DNA from: Diorhabda sublineata
Taxonomy: Eukaryota > Arthropoda > Insecta > Coleoptera > Chrysomelidae
DNA length: 64,000 bases
NCBI RefSeq assembly: GCF_026230105.1
Contig: NC_079480.1
Span: 23,602,488 to 23,666,487 of the forward strand
Reading direction: 5' to 3'
Shown here: in pieces, positions 47,425 through 58,716 of the stretch
Layout of the letters: the number at the start of each line of letters is the position of its first letter
Position numbering within the stretch: the stretch's first letter is position 1
Notes under the pieces: generated by a model
Told to the model about the DNA's origin: nothing
What the model saw: only the letters and a program-made list of their open reading frames with translations
Database searches by the model: none
Translations under genes and position numbers: made by a program

Positions 47425-48965
47425 GCCGAAAAGGGTCTAGAGAGGGACGAAATGCGATAAAAAGTTACATAAAATGAGTTATACGATTAAAAAGAATCGG
47501 AAAACGACAGAGAATCTCTGAGGAAACTGAAGATAGTAAAGAAAAACAAATAACAGTCACAGGAGTAGAGAGACAATAAAAGAAGAACTCTCAGGATTCA
47601 TAATGAGTCAAAGAAGGACATAGAGAGGTTGATGAAAGTTAAAATGCAATAAATAGCTAGAAAAAATTAGGCATAAAGTCAATAAAAGTTGGATAAAATG
47701 AACTAGAGAATTAGAATGTTCAAAGGACTCAAAAATAGTCAGGGAAAGACAAAGAGAACGTCTGTGACAATTGTTGATAGTTAGAAACAAGCAAATAGAG
47801 TCGAAAAGGGTCTAGAGAGGGACGAAATGCGATAAAAAGTTACATAAAATGAGTTATACGATTAAAAAGAATCGGAAAACGACAGAGAATCTCTGAGGAA
47901 ACTGAAGATAGTAAAGAAAAACAAATAACAGTCACAGGAGTAGAGAGACAATAAAAGAAGAACTCTCAGGATTCATAATGAGTCAAAGAAGGACATAGAG
48001 AGGTTGATGAAAGTTAAAATGCAATAAATAGCTAGAAAAAATTAGGCATAAAGTCAATAAAAGTTGGATAAAATGAACTAGAGAATTAGAATGTTCAAAG
48101 GACTCAAAAATAGTCAGGGAAAGACAAAGAGAACGTCTGTGACAATTGTTGATAGTTAGAAACAAGCAAATAGAGTCGAAAAGGGTCTAGAGAGGGACGA
48201 AATGCGATAAAAAGTTACATAAAATGAGTTATACGATTAAAAAGAATCGGAAAACGACAGAGAATCTCTGAGGAAACTGAAGATAGTAAAGAAAAACAAA
48301 TAACAGTCACAGGAGTAGAGAGACAATAAAAGAAGAACTCTCAGGATTCATAATGAGTCAAAGAAGGACATAGAGAGGTTGATGAAAGCTAAAATGCAAT
48401 AAATAGCTAGAAAAAATTAGGCATAAAGTCAATAAAAGTTGGATAAAATGAACTAGAGAATTAGAATGTTCAAAGGACTCAAAAATAGTCAGGGAAAGAC
48501 AAAGAGAACGTCTGTGACAATTGTTGATAGTTAGAAACAAGCAAATAGAGTCGAAAAGGGTCTAGAGAGGGACGAAATGCGATAAAAAGTTACATAAAAT
48601 GAGTTATACGATTAAAAAGAATCGGAAAACGACAGAGAATCTCTGAGGAAACTGAAGATAGTAAAGAAAAACAAATAACAGTCACAGGAGTAGAGAGACA
48701 ATAAAAGAAGAACTCTCAGGATTCATAATGAGTCAAAGAAGGACATAGAGAGGTTGATGAAAGTTAAAATGCAATAAATAGCTAGAAAAAATTAGACATA
48801 AAGTCAATAAAAGTTGGATAAAATGAACTAGAGAATTAGAATGTTCAAAGGACTCAAAAATAGTCAGAGAAAGGCAAAGAGAACGTCTGTGAGAATTGTT
48901 GATAGTTAGAAACAAGCAAATAGAGTCGAAAAGGGTCGGAGAGAGACAAAATGCGATAAAAAGTT
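47425..48965. repeat. 375-bp tandem array, four near-identical units
   Basis: The block starting GAAAAGGGTCTAGAGAGGGA recurs at about 47427, 47802, 48177 and 48552, and in diverged form at 48927. The first three complete units differ by only a base or two, so amplification is recent; flanks on both sides hold older, diverged copies. Lies within the purine-rich domain. The 60-codon minus-strand frames repeated in each unit are by-products. Confidence 0.93.
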
Positions 48966-50313
48966 ACATAAAATGAGTTATACAATTAGAAAGAATCGGA
49001 GAAGGACAGACAGTCTCTGAGAAAATTAAAGATAGCAAAGAAAAACAAATAACAGTCACAGGAGTAGAGAGACAATAAAAGAAGAAGTCTCAGGATTCAG
49101 AATGAGTCAAAGAAGGACAGAGAGAGAGTCTGAGTATGGCTAGAATACAACAAATAAAGCTATAAAGAGGAACATGAAGTCAATAAAAATTCGATAAAAA
49201 GAGTTAGAAAGAGTTCTAAGAATAGAGAAATGATTTAAGAAAAACAAAGAGAGAGAGAGAGTCTGAGTGAATTGGAGATAGTTAGAAAGGAACAAATAGA
49301 ATTATAAATAGTCGAAGGACAGAAAACTGAAGATAATTAAAAAGAAATAAATAACAGTCAAAGGGGAGTAGAGAAACAATAAAAGTTAGATGAAGTGAAT
49401 AAGATAATAATAAAAAGCTCTCAGAATTCAGAAAACGTCGAAGAGAGTCTGAGGATTGCTAGAGTGCAACAGAAAGAATTATGGAGAAGGACAAAAAGTC
49501 AATGAAAGATGAATAAAAGGAGCTAGAGAGCTAGAAAGAGCTATAAAAATTTAGAAAGAGTCAGGAAAAGATAGAAAAAACTAAAGATAATTTGGAAATG
49601 AACAAATAGACACGGAAAGCGCCAAAGACTAACATAAAGAGGGAAATGAAAAGAGTCATGAGGATTCAGAAAGAATAGTAGAGATACAAAAGGGGATACA
49701 GATATGAAATGTCGAACAATATCAGGGCGACTAAGAAAATCGAAAGATACAGATAAAGTTGTAGGATATCAAAAGAAATCGAAGAAAGTAAAAAAGAGAA
49801 ACAGATAGAGCGTGAGAAGATCTGAGGCAGTCAATATTATGAAGTTTAAGAAAATAAGAAAGAAACTAGAAGTCAAATGAAACGAGAGATCGTCATAATC
49901 GGATAGAGATACAAGAAAAAAGGATAGAAATAAACATGAGAGGACAAAAAGAGATAGTTACAGAAGAGACTAATAGAAAGTCAAAGAAACATCTAAGAGA
50001 TACTCTCAGGAAGTCTGAGGAATTCATAGAAAGTTTTAAGAAATTTGATAACTGATTAAAAATTGGAATACATCCAAAAACATGCCAGGGAAAGGTTTTT
50101 TTAGTACATACTTGCAAAAATTATAAGCAAACTAAGTAATAAATTACTTTTTTACAATATTACATCTACTTTTTTTTGATAACCAAGGAAAAAGGTGATA
50201 ATAGACTCAAATTTGTCTCTTGAGGATTGTTAACTCAGTATATTTTGGTAGAAGTGGTATATATCCCAAGCCAGTTATATTATATTAATCAATTTGGAAG
50301 TCAGAACTTCAAA

Positions 50314-51837
50314 TCAGAGAATGTGATAGTTAATTGGAAAAAGACAAAGAATATGTGTGGAAAGATAGAAGAAAGTTCTTGAAAATTTAAGAGGAATGCA
50401 TAAAGGTATAAAATCGAATAGAATAAGAGATATTCAAAGAGTTTTAAAGAGTGTAGATAGTCAAAAAGAGGTAAACTCGAAGAACATACTTGAAGAAAGA
50501 AAACTAGAAATATAACAAGTTAAAGAAAGCTGTAGAGGTTCAAGAATGGGTAATCGAGAGTCAGAGATTGTCGAATAAAGTCAGGGAAAGAGTCAGGAAT
50601 AAACAAAAAAGTAAAACGCCGAGAAACCTGATAAAAATTAAAGACATTTGATGTTTATGAGAAAAATCAACGAAAGTCTTCGACTGCCAAAAACGAAAAA
50701 AAAAACAAACAAAGAATGTGAAAGAGATTCGAAGAGGATTCGAGAGAGTGAAGTCAGAAAAAGACAGTGGGAATAAGGAAGATACAGAAAGTGGAAAGGC
50801 AAAGAAATTGAAAGAACCAGTGAAAGTTCGGAAGAGAATTGAAAAATAGTCAGAGAAGCTTAAATATGGTCAGAAAAAGTGAAAGATAGTTCAAGAGTAT
50901 AAAAAAGAAATATAAAGAGGATGAAAGAGAGTCAAAAGAGGCTTAAGTTGGTCACAGGTAACTAAAAAGTGTAGGGGATAGTTGAAGTGACTGAAAGAGA
51001 TACAGAGAATGGGACAGTTAATCGGAAAAAGATGAAGAAAATTAGTGGAAAGATAAAAGAAAGTATTTGAGAATTAAAGACGATTGTATGAAGGCATTAA
51101 ATCGGAAAAAAATGAATCGTAGAAGGTTATAAAGAGTTATGAATAAAGAATCAAAGAGAGATACTGAAAATATCAAAGATAGTTGAAGGGAGACAAAGAA
51201 GGGGCGCGAAAATGTACAAAAAAGTTATAGAGAGATAAAAGTGATAAGAGAGATGTAGAAAGAGCCAAAAAGGATCAAGGAAAGTTATAGAGCCTATAAG
51301 GCATCCAAAAAATTGGAAAAAAGCCAAAGAGGGCTTGATTTAGTCAGATTTGAATGTGAAGATCTAGAGATGATCGAATGGAATGAGATATATAGGAAAA
51401 ATAATCATTGGAAAACGGATAGAGAGTTAGAGACAAGAAAAAAAAGGATAGAAATAAACATGATAGGACAAAAAGAGATAGTTACAGAAGAGACTAATAG
51501 AAAGTCAAAGAAACATCTAAGAGATACTCTCAGGAAGTCTGAGGAATTCATAGAAAGTTTTAAGAAATTTGATAACTGATTAAAAATTGGAATACATCCA
51601 AAAACATGCCAGGGAAAGGTTTTTTTAGTACATACTTGCAAAAATTATAAGCAAACTAAGTAATAAATTACTTTTTTACAATATTACATCTACTTTTTTT
51701 TGATAACCAAGGAAAAAGGTGATAATAGACTCAAATTTGTCTCTTGAGGATTGTTAACTCAGTATATTTTGGTAGAAGTGGTATATATCCCAAGCCAGTT
51801 ATATTATATTAATCAATTTGGAAGTCAGAACTTCAAT
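50314..51837. repeat. Shortened second copy (1,524 bp) of the 5,880-bp unit
   Basis: The left 1.1 kb matches 44434-45520 and the right 0.4 kb matches 49890-50313, so about 4,356 bp are missing internally. The junction falls near 51400-51430. Both copies end in the same 400-bp segment containing CATGCCAGGGAAAGGTTTTT and finishing GGAAGTCAGAACTTCAA. After that the second copy meets unrelated sequence. Confidence 0.8.
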
Positions 51838-53185
51838 TGGGAAACAGAATACTGCTCGTTGTTGATATCTACGTATTGAAACTTGGCATAAGTTTAATTA
51901 CTTAAGGGGTTGTTATACTCTCGACTAATATCGATAGTAGGCAGTTAATGATATCGTGTTTCCAAACTACACTGAAATAAACAGAACTTTGATGTGGTTC
52001 TAACAAACAATTATTTCTTCAATAGATTAAAGAAAAAAACGTGCAAAAATTGATATAGGTATGTATGATTACGTGAATTGAAGAGGACTAATTTTTAAAT
52101 TGACGATATACATCTCATGGTTAGGTAGTGGAATGGTTAGGTTGGAATGGTTAATATCAATACTTACTATATATATATCATCTGATAGAACCTGATAGAA
52201 CCATCTTTGTCTGATGAGTTCAATTTCTAGAGCAGCATATACTTACAACTTCCAATTTGCATACACAAAATACGTTTCCAAATCGTCATCGATAGAAATA
52301 TTAGAAAATTCCCGTAAACCACTTGGTTTTCCCCGTCTTTTTCCTAATTTTCCCAGCATTCAAGGCTTCTAGACAACTCGTTTAGAAAACGAGCTGACTA
52401 GGTGCTGATTCAGTCTTTGAATTAAAACAGTTTGTACAAATTTTTTGTCCCATATTATAACTTTTCTTACATGATGTATATTTTTAAACCTACAGTTAGA
52501 AAAAATATACAAAATAAAGTAAAAGATTTCAGAAATACTGGGTGTTGGGATATTCTTTTGAATTATAATACACTGGTATTGCAAGCGCCTGCACAGTCGT
52601 TTTTGATAATTTTTTAAACTGATTTCCAACTTTCAAAACTTATGATCTGATTTGTTGTGAATATAACTTGAAATCTAATCTCTTTTCCTAGTTAGAGACG
52701 ATTTATCATCATATCAACAATCACATTAATCCTCTTATCATAATGAATGATTAGATTTACTCGATTTTTCTAATTTATTTCCGTATAATAGCGAAATAAA
52801 AATCATATGATATCAATGATAATGTACAAGATAATAAAACAAAATACTGTTTTTAATACATGTCTTTATTCAAACAAACAAAACTTTGTTAGTAGTAGAC
52901 TGGTATTTAAGGCGGTTAAACTGCTCTAAAAGAAAATACCTCCTGGAATGTCTTATAGAACCAAGGGAAAACAAAAAGAAACTACACGTGGAAAACTCGA
53001 ATATTATGAGGACCTGTCGGAATGACAGAATGTGGTGGAATGTCTTAATTAGCAGCTATTCGTAGATTTTTGTCAGAAAAAGGATAAAGCTTTTATAGTA
53101 GAAGCAGATTAAGATACTTCTGGAAACGTACAACCAAAAAAATATCTATAGAATATATGAGGTAATGTCTAAATAAACTCCTTAA
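51838..53185. other. Intergenic, no gene recognised
   Basis: AT-rich. Two short GGTTAG-containing words near 52120-52155 are too few to call a telomeric repeat. The frames near 52369-52629 have no motif. Confidence 0.45.
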
Positions 53186-53326
53186 GATGCTAGGTATAGC
53201 AGTGACCAAAGTTCAAATCAGCTTTAAACACTTTAGTACTATAGCAAGTAAAGGATCTTTTGGGTTACAGTGTATATAACACTTTTGTCATGATCACGGT
53301 TTTTGTTACCTCGGTAAGTAGTAGGA

Positions 53327-53463
53327 TTATCGCCACGTCTAACCGCAGAAAAGAAATATCGTAAATACCTGGCGTGTTAAAAAAAATGTGGGGTGAAAAA
53401 GTTATATACGCGGGTTTTCAGTCAAACTTCGCCGTTATCTCCTGCGGTTAGGCGTGACGATAA
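53327..53463. other. Conserved stem-loop inside the duplicated segment
   Basis: TTATCGCCACGTCTAACCGCAG (arm 53327-53348, given here as positions with key core CGTCTAACCGCAG) pairs with CTGCGGTTAGGCGTGACG at 53442-53463, 20 of 22 positions, around about 93 bases. The same arms are kept in the second copy at 54009-54030 and 54123-54144. Could be transposon ends, a structured RNA or a protein site. Confidence 0.55.
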
Positions 53464-53673
53464 GTCCGTATTCGTTCTAGAACCCACCTTAAGCATCATT
53501 CTCGGCGGTTTGACTTTCACTCATGGTCGTAGCACCCGGCTAACACATAATCAAGCCACATACAGCGTTTGTCTGGATTATATTTGTACTACCCTCGTAT
53601 TTCATCGAATTGTCAACATTTTTTGATTAAAATACATTTTTTATACAAAAATAAGAATGGAAATTGTACTTAC

Positions 53674-53734
53674 CTTTTGTCCAATACTGTGCTCTGAAGA
53701 AATAATCCACTTTTGCACTAAAAGGCACTAACAT
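53674..53734 (-). pseudogene. Exon-like module with splice donor, copy 1
   Basis: On the minus strand an ATG at 53734 opens MLVPFSAKVDYFF and continues RAQYWTK before the perfect donor-like AAAAG/GTAAGT (donor GTAAGT at 53668-53673). A 61-nt exon would leave phase 1. A related copy with the same ATG and donor is at 56779-56839. I do not recognise the peptide. It could be the first coding exon of a repeated transposon gene or of a duplicated host gene. Confidence 0.35.
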
Positions 53735-54320
53735 TTCTTCCTTAACCACTCAAGACCAACAGGCTTGTGACGCTATTGAAATAAACACTGAATCTAATTA
53801 CAATCCAATACATTTTTTATACAAAAATAAGAATGTAAATTGTACTGAAGATGCTAGGTGTAGCAGTGACCAAAGTTCAAATCAGTTATAAACACTAGAC
53901 ATCTTCAGTACTACAGCAAGAAAATAACTGTAAAGGATCGTTTGGGTTACAGTGTATATAACACTTTTGTCATGATCATGGTTTTTACTACCTCGGTAAG
54001 TAGTAGGATTATCGCCACGTCTAACCGCAGAAAAGAAATATCGTAAATACCTGGCGTGTTAAAAAAATGTGGGGTGAAAAAGTGATATACACGGGTTTTC
54101 AGTCAAACGTTGCCGTTATCTCCTGCGGTTAGGCGTGACGATAAGTCCGTATTCGTTTTAGAACCCACCTTAAGCAACATTCTCGGCGGTTTGACTTTCA
54201 CTCATGGTCGTAGCACTCGGCTAACACATAATCAAGCCACATACAGCGTTTGTCTGGATTATATTTGTACTACCCTCGTATTTCATCGAATTGTCAACAT
54301 TTTTTCATTGAAAAATTGAA

Positions 54321-54769
54321 AACTGTCATTACTTGTTGATATTCTAGTAGAAATATAAGGATGGTTCAACATGGAGACGGTAATATTTTATTGTTACTAT
54401 TTATACCCCATTGCAACAGATGTTCAATTTTATTTTTTGAATTTATTATTAAATAGGGGTTGTAACTATCGACTTTTCTCTTCATATGCCGGTGTTTGGA
54501 TAAAGAATGAGAAAATGTAAGGAAGGGGCGATAATCTGAAAAAAATACGTGGCATGCTGTGTTTTTACAGACTTACCCTAACCTTACTAAAATTTTTTGT
54601 TGGTGAACAGTTTTTATAAAGTTAAGTGAAGTTTTATTAGTAAAAAAATTTAGTTAGCTTCTTCATTTTCCATATATTTCACTTATAAAATCAAAATTTT
54701 TCGAAGTAAACTGAATTAAATGATTTTTTTATTAAAAAATTATTGTTTTTTTAGCATTAATTGACATAT
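54321..54769. other. Intergenic, nothing recognised
   Basis: AT-rich spacer between the duplication and a mariner fragment. Confidence 0.45.
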
Positions 54770-54965
54770 AACAAATAAACAAAATCATCAACCCTTCCAA
54801 ACAATATTTGTTATCTTTATGTTCTCCTGAAAATGAAACTTGAAGGTTATGGAACAAAAAAAAGTCGTTGTGGATCAGATCTGGTGAATGCAGTGGCTGG
54901 TGAACCAATTCGAAGTGCAGTTCGGGAATTTGAGCTACGGTTAGTCAGCATGGAAAGTTATCTGT
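54770..54965 (-). pseudogene. Mariner transposase fragment (third-Asp region)
   Basis: Minus strand frame: IPELHFELVHQPLHSPDLIH then NDFFLFHNLQVSFSGEHKDN. This matches mariner HELRFELLPHPPYSPDLAPSDFFLFPNLKKxLxGxRF, including the Asp of the catalytic triad in NDFF. Only about 60 codons survive; the rest of the element is absent. Confidence 0.65.
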
Positions 54966-56714
54966 ACAAAACATAGGATCCAAAAATGTTTGAGCACAAC
55001 ATAAATTTATAACGAATGAGATGGAATCTACAGATCCTACGGTTGATGCTGAACCTATAGAGCTATTGGCTAGAAGAGGAGGCGTTAGCAAAATAAAAGT
55101 AGATCGCATTAGACGGCGTAGAAGACAACATTTTTGAATAAATTACTTTCAGAAATAATATCCAGTACTAATTAAGGATTTTGAGCTGCATCATATAACC
55201 AAACCTGAACCAAACTTGAATTCAGAGATGTCCTCAAGAAGTCCACACATAATTTATAGTAAAAGCATCTAAAGATAGATCAAACAGTCACTAAATTTGT
55301 AGACGAAATTATAAAACTAGCTTTGGAAAAATCGATTGGAGAGGTGGTCAAAAATCTAGCGTATTAGATAGTAAATCACTGAAACTTTTTTCCTGTGTGT
55401 ATTATTGGAACGTATAATATAATACGAAAAAAAAAAGACGTGACGTGGCAGTTTATTATCTCATTAAGAGTTCACGAACATCTACGTAATTAAAATCAGG
55501 AAATGAAACAATAAAAGAGTCATGAAACAATCAATCATGTTTTCCATTAGTGCAAAGTTTAATCGATCCGTTCATTTTGCTTGGCCGTTTAGAGACGAAC
55601 CCCCTTTACTTGGGGAAGACGAATGGTTTCGAATCGAATATCACAAAATTGATCTCGTTGTTAAAAATATTTATTGATATATCAAAAGCGTCTTTTTCGA
55701 TATTTCTGTTCTGTTGGAGATTGATTTTTCCAATTACATCTGGTGAACAAATGTTGATCGATAGTTCGATAAAAACCTTTGCTTCGAGGTACTTCTTGGT
55801 GGAACCAACTTGTGTTTAGTTTTGGGTTCGTATGCATCGATTCATGATTCATCTTACCAATAAAATTGGTATTTTGGGTATGAGCTGGTTCTTTTGCTGT
55901 CCACTGCAATTATCTGAATAAAATGTTATATCCTTGTGTACCCCGATGGTGTCATTGTTTTATTATATTAACCCTCACAACATCATCCCCAAAAAAGAAA
56001 AGTTATATGGTATTTGTTTATACACAATAATTATCTAAATTTATCATTAGCTTAGATCGAAAACTGTAAAATTGAGCAGCTTAGAAAGAATCGATAGGAA
56101 AATAAATAAGTAAAAAATTGAAGGGAAACTGGAAGTGAGGAAGGGCGGCCTTCTAGGAAGGCGGAAAGGTCGTTTGAAGATGCCTCCATGACATCACTAT
56201 GTCAAAAGGTAAACAATTTGCTGTGAATAGGGGAGTTCAATTCAAACCGAGTGGCATGACGACCCGTGAAATCTCATATTATAGTCTATGTACCTTAAAA
56301 TTTTCTCACTTCCACTTTCTGATAAATTTTCATTTTGATCGATGTTTAAAGCTAAGGCTAACATTTTTTTCCCTCGATAAGTCATCATAATGATCAATCT
56401 GAAAATGAAAAACGTTAATTACTAATTGAAGACAATCCATAAAGTAACAAACTATATTCAGTTATGAAATAAAACAGTAGGTTTGTTACTAGCAATAATG
56501 ACATATTCCAAAATAAACCTGCACATTTTCAATATAAGCGGCTGACTTTTTATTGAAACAGTCTCACAAAACCAATCGATCAAAAACCATTTTTTATGAG
56601 GGAAAAAGCATTATTGGCAATAGCGTCATAAGTCAATACATTTCACAAACTGACTGGGCAAGATAAATCAAAATAAAACAGAATAATAAGCTTTTCATTT
56701 CCCATACAATACTG
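54966..56714. other. Intergenic, no gene recognised
   Basis: A GC-richer patch at 55550-55910 is open on both strands (89 codons plus, 75 minus), but neither product shows a motif I know. It may be an eroded retroelement. The rest is AT-rich and featureless. Confidence 0.4.
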
Positions 56715-56895
56715 TCCTGAATACAACTACAATCCAATACATTTTTTATACAAAAATAAGAATGGAAATTGTACTTACCTTTTGTGCAATACTGTGTTGT
56801 GAAGAAATAATCCACTTTTGCACTAAAAGGCACTGACATTTCTTCCTCAAGACCAGCTGGCTTGTGACGCTATTGAAATAAACACTGATGGAATA
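56715..56895. repeat. Third, dispersed copy of part of the 53-kb duplicated segment
   Basis: Matches 53625-53800 closely: same ATACATTTTTTATACAAAAA start, same GTACTTACCTTTTG and same GTGACGCTATTGAAATAAAC end, with a small deletion near 56845. It is 3 kb from the other copies, so the unit is dispersed as well as tandem. Confidence 0.85.
56779..56839 (-). pseudogene. Exon-like module with splice donor, copy 2
   Basis: Minus strand ATG at 56839, peptide MSVPFSAKVDYFFTTQYCTK, then AAAAG/GTAAGT with the donor at 56773-56778. The reading frame, length (61 nt) and donor are the same as in copy 1 at 53674-53734, while several amino acids differ. Unidentified. Confidence 0.35.
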
Positions 56896-57859
56896 TTTTA
56901 TAATGCGGAAACCGCACTACTGGTCTCTAGAGGTCAAGGTTAAAAAAATGACGAACTTGCAAGGACATACTACTCTTTCAGTACAATCAGAAAATAGTCA
57001 TAACTCGAAATTGTCGATTTTTGAGATATGACGTTGTTGAAAGGGGCGATATATGAAAATAAGAGATGAATTTCATCAAGTTTAATATCATTTATTCCAA
57101 TTTACAAGCTTTTCTTACTTAAAACAAAAAAATCTAGTTTAGAAAATTTATATCTGTCGTAAATTCAGAGAAAAAAAAACAAGAGAGGAACGAGCAATGC
57201 ATACCATGAAATAATGTTTAATATGAAGAAAAATTCCGCAATAATTTTGATATATGATATGAGTCTGTTCTTTAGGAATCGTTCTATTTTGTGGAAAAGT
57301 ATTTCTGTGAATAACTTAGAGCAACAGGGAATGCATACCCGTACACAATATGTATATGTTATACGATTTGAATAACAGTTTCATTTCTCAAAACAATGAA
57401 ATTTTGTCCAACCAACCGGTGCACAGATTTTAGATATCCAAAGAAATAAAAGTAGAAGTTAATCAAAGAGTAATTAATTATTCGTATCAACATATAGCTA
57501 TGAATTTTGAACAACGACGAAAACGCGCAGTCGACAAAGACAAATTAGGAAATAGACAAAGATCTGGAAAGACGAAATCAATCAATCGACTAGGATTAGA
57601 AAAAAAAAACGATGTACAACAAGAAATGAAAGACTAAAAGATATGAAAAGATGAGATTAAGTGAGGTAGTTAATTGAGGGTGAGATGGAAGCTTGGAGAG
57701 GTATAATACAAAAGCAAATATCTTGGAAACAAATATCTCACAATAGACAAACGATGTATAGTTTTTAATGAACGCTACGAGGAATAGTTTGACTTTTTTA
57801 ATGGTGAACGTATTCATAAAGTGTTGTCATATGAGTTATATTTGTTTACAGATACTTTA
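56896..57859. other. Intergenic, no gene recognised
   Basis: AT-rich, A-rich in part (57520-57700). Nothing recognisable. Confidence 0.45.
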
Positions 57860-58330
57860 AACATTCTATTTGGTCAAAAAATGGAGTTAAAACAACAGCA
57901 ATTTGATGATCAACTAGCTTAGATTTTTGATGATGAAGCACCAATTCGAGTCTCCGTGTTTTGCTGGTTTTTCGAATTCAATCGTGGTCTCACTTCGCTA
58001 CAGGATGAATTTCTTGAAGGTGGACTCCTGTGATAGAAAATATCAATAAATAAATCTCATAGTAAGGAAAAACTGAACAATAATCGACTGTATGGGTCTT
58101 TCAAGACGAATCAAATATAACAAAAGTGGTTTCAACACGAAGCGAATGGTCACCTGTTTTTTTTTTCGAAATAGGTTCCATTTGTTCCATCATTTCTTCA
58201 CCAGATGTGTTCAAAAGAACAAAAACGTTTTTAAATAGTCAGATAATCGAAATGATGGCACCACAGTCCTTATTTAGCACCATCTCTAAACTAAAGTGGA
58301 AGCACTCGTAAGAACGTAAGTTTTTTCTAG
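57860..58330 (+). pseudogene. Mariner-family transposase, internally deleted
   Basis: The N-terminal helix-turn-helix reads FDDEAPIRVSVFCWFFEFNR then GLTSLQDEFLEGGL, matching FxDEAPSxATVxRWFxEFxRGRxSLxDExREGRP. After a deletion of well over 100 codons, VWVFQDESNITKVVSTRSEW (about 58090) matches the family block VWVFQDExxPTKVxRxRS. FLNSQIIEMMAPQSLF (about 58230) fits the FLxxxxIELMxHPPYSP region. Both first and second catalytic Asp regions are missing. This is a different mariner lineage from the one at 6935-7795. Confidence 0.72.
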
Positions 58331-58584
58331 TCCGTGCATGTTATTCAGGTGTTTGTCTTTTTTGAGTTTTATTCCTCCCGAAGTTCCAAATTTTCATAAT
58401 GCTCCCATAAATCTAACTTTAGCCTCTTGGTTTTCTTCAAATTTATCATTTTTTCGTGACTATCTTTTCGAAAGTTGTTGTCTTAATTTTTTTACTCCGT
58501 TTTCTAGATCGGCTTTAATATTTTTTTTTTGGTATATAGGAAAAAAACAACATATCTACCATGTAAAACATAACTAACAAAAGC
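58331..58584. other. Spacer, no gene
   Basis: T-rich sequence with a 79-codon Phe/Ser/Leu-rich frame that looks like composition only. Confidence 0.4.
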
Positions 58585-58590
58585 TTTATT
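58585..58590 (-). terminator. Polyadenylation signal AATAAA behind the candidate exon
   Basis: AATAAA on the minus strand, about 127 bases after the stop codon of the candidate exon at 58717-58906. Confidence 0.4.
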
Positions 58591-58716
58591 ATAAATCTTA
58601 TCTGAGAAAAGAAGCAGCACTCAAGCTGTGATTTCCATTCAAAAACCAGCGTCTGCTGCATCATTATACTACATATTTGAATATCAAATCTTCAAACTGG
58701 AAATTAACAATACAAA

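Larger units (their letters stand above)
44434..50313. repeat. 5,880-bp unit, first copy of a tandem duplication
   Basis: Sequence from about 44450 to 45515 reappears at 50330-51395 with a constant offset of about 5,880, and 49910-50313 reappears at 51434-51837 with an offset of 1,524. So 44434-50313 is a unit whose second copy, directly behind it, is internally shortened. Confidence 0.8.
43905..51600. repeat. Purine-rich repeat domain
   Basis: The plus strand is dominated by A and G (about 70 percent in lines I counted) with recurring words such as AGAGAGTCA, GAAAGTC and AAAAGAG, from 43905 to about 46000, 46740 to 50065 and 50325 to 51600. The gaps between are ordinary AT-rich sequence. 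Stops are frequent on the plus strand. The minus strand gives Leu/Ser/Phe-rich frames that are composition artefacts. Short internal repeats are visible; for example, a block near 43990-44300 recurs at about 44640-44950. Looks like an old, complex satellite with strong strand asymmetry. Confidence 0.85.
53186..54320. repeat. Tandem duplication, about 670-bp period
   Basis: 53186-53630 reappears at 53850-54320 (offset 664 at the left, 682 after an 18-bp insertion). Shared words include GATGCTAGGT, TTACAGTGTATATAACACTT, CTGCGGTTAGGCGTGACGAT and TTCTCGGCGGTTTGACTTTC. The segment is GC-richer than its surroundings. The 77- and 69-codon frames across each copy show no recognised domain and differ by substitutions, so coding status is unproven. 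Confidence 0.88.

Noticed and set aside
47608..48915. Repeated 60-codon minus-strand frames (MFLTINN...) as genes
   Set aside because: They lie in 375-bp units of the purine-rich domain; a pyrimidine-rich complement always gives Leu/Ser/Phe frames.
53290..53420. Possible U1-like snRNA (ACCTGGCG and GATCACG words)
   Set aside because: Only short words agree; the order and spacing of the conserved snRNA segments and an Sm site are not present.
55550..55909. Protein-coding exon on either strand
   Set aside because: Both strands are open over the same interval with no recognisable motif, and no splice or poly(A) signals support one choice.
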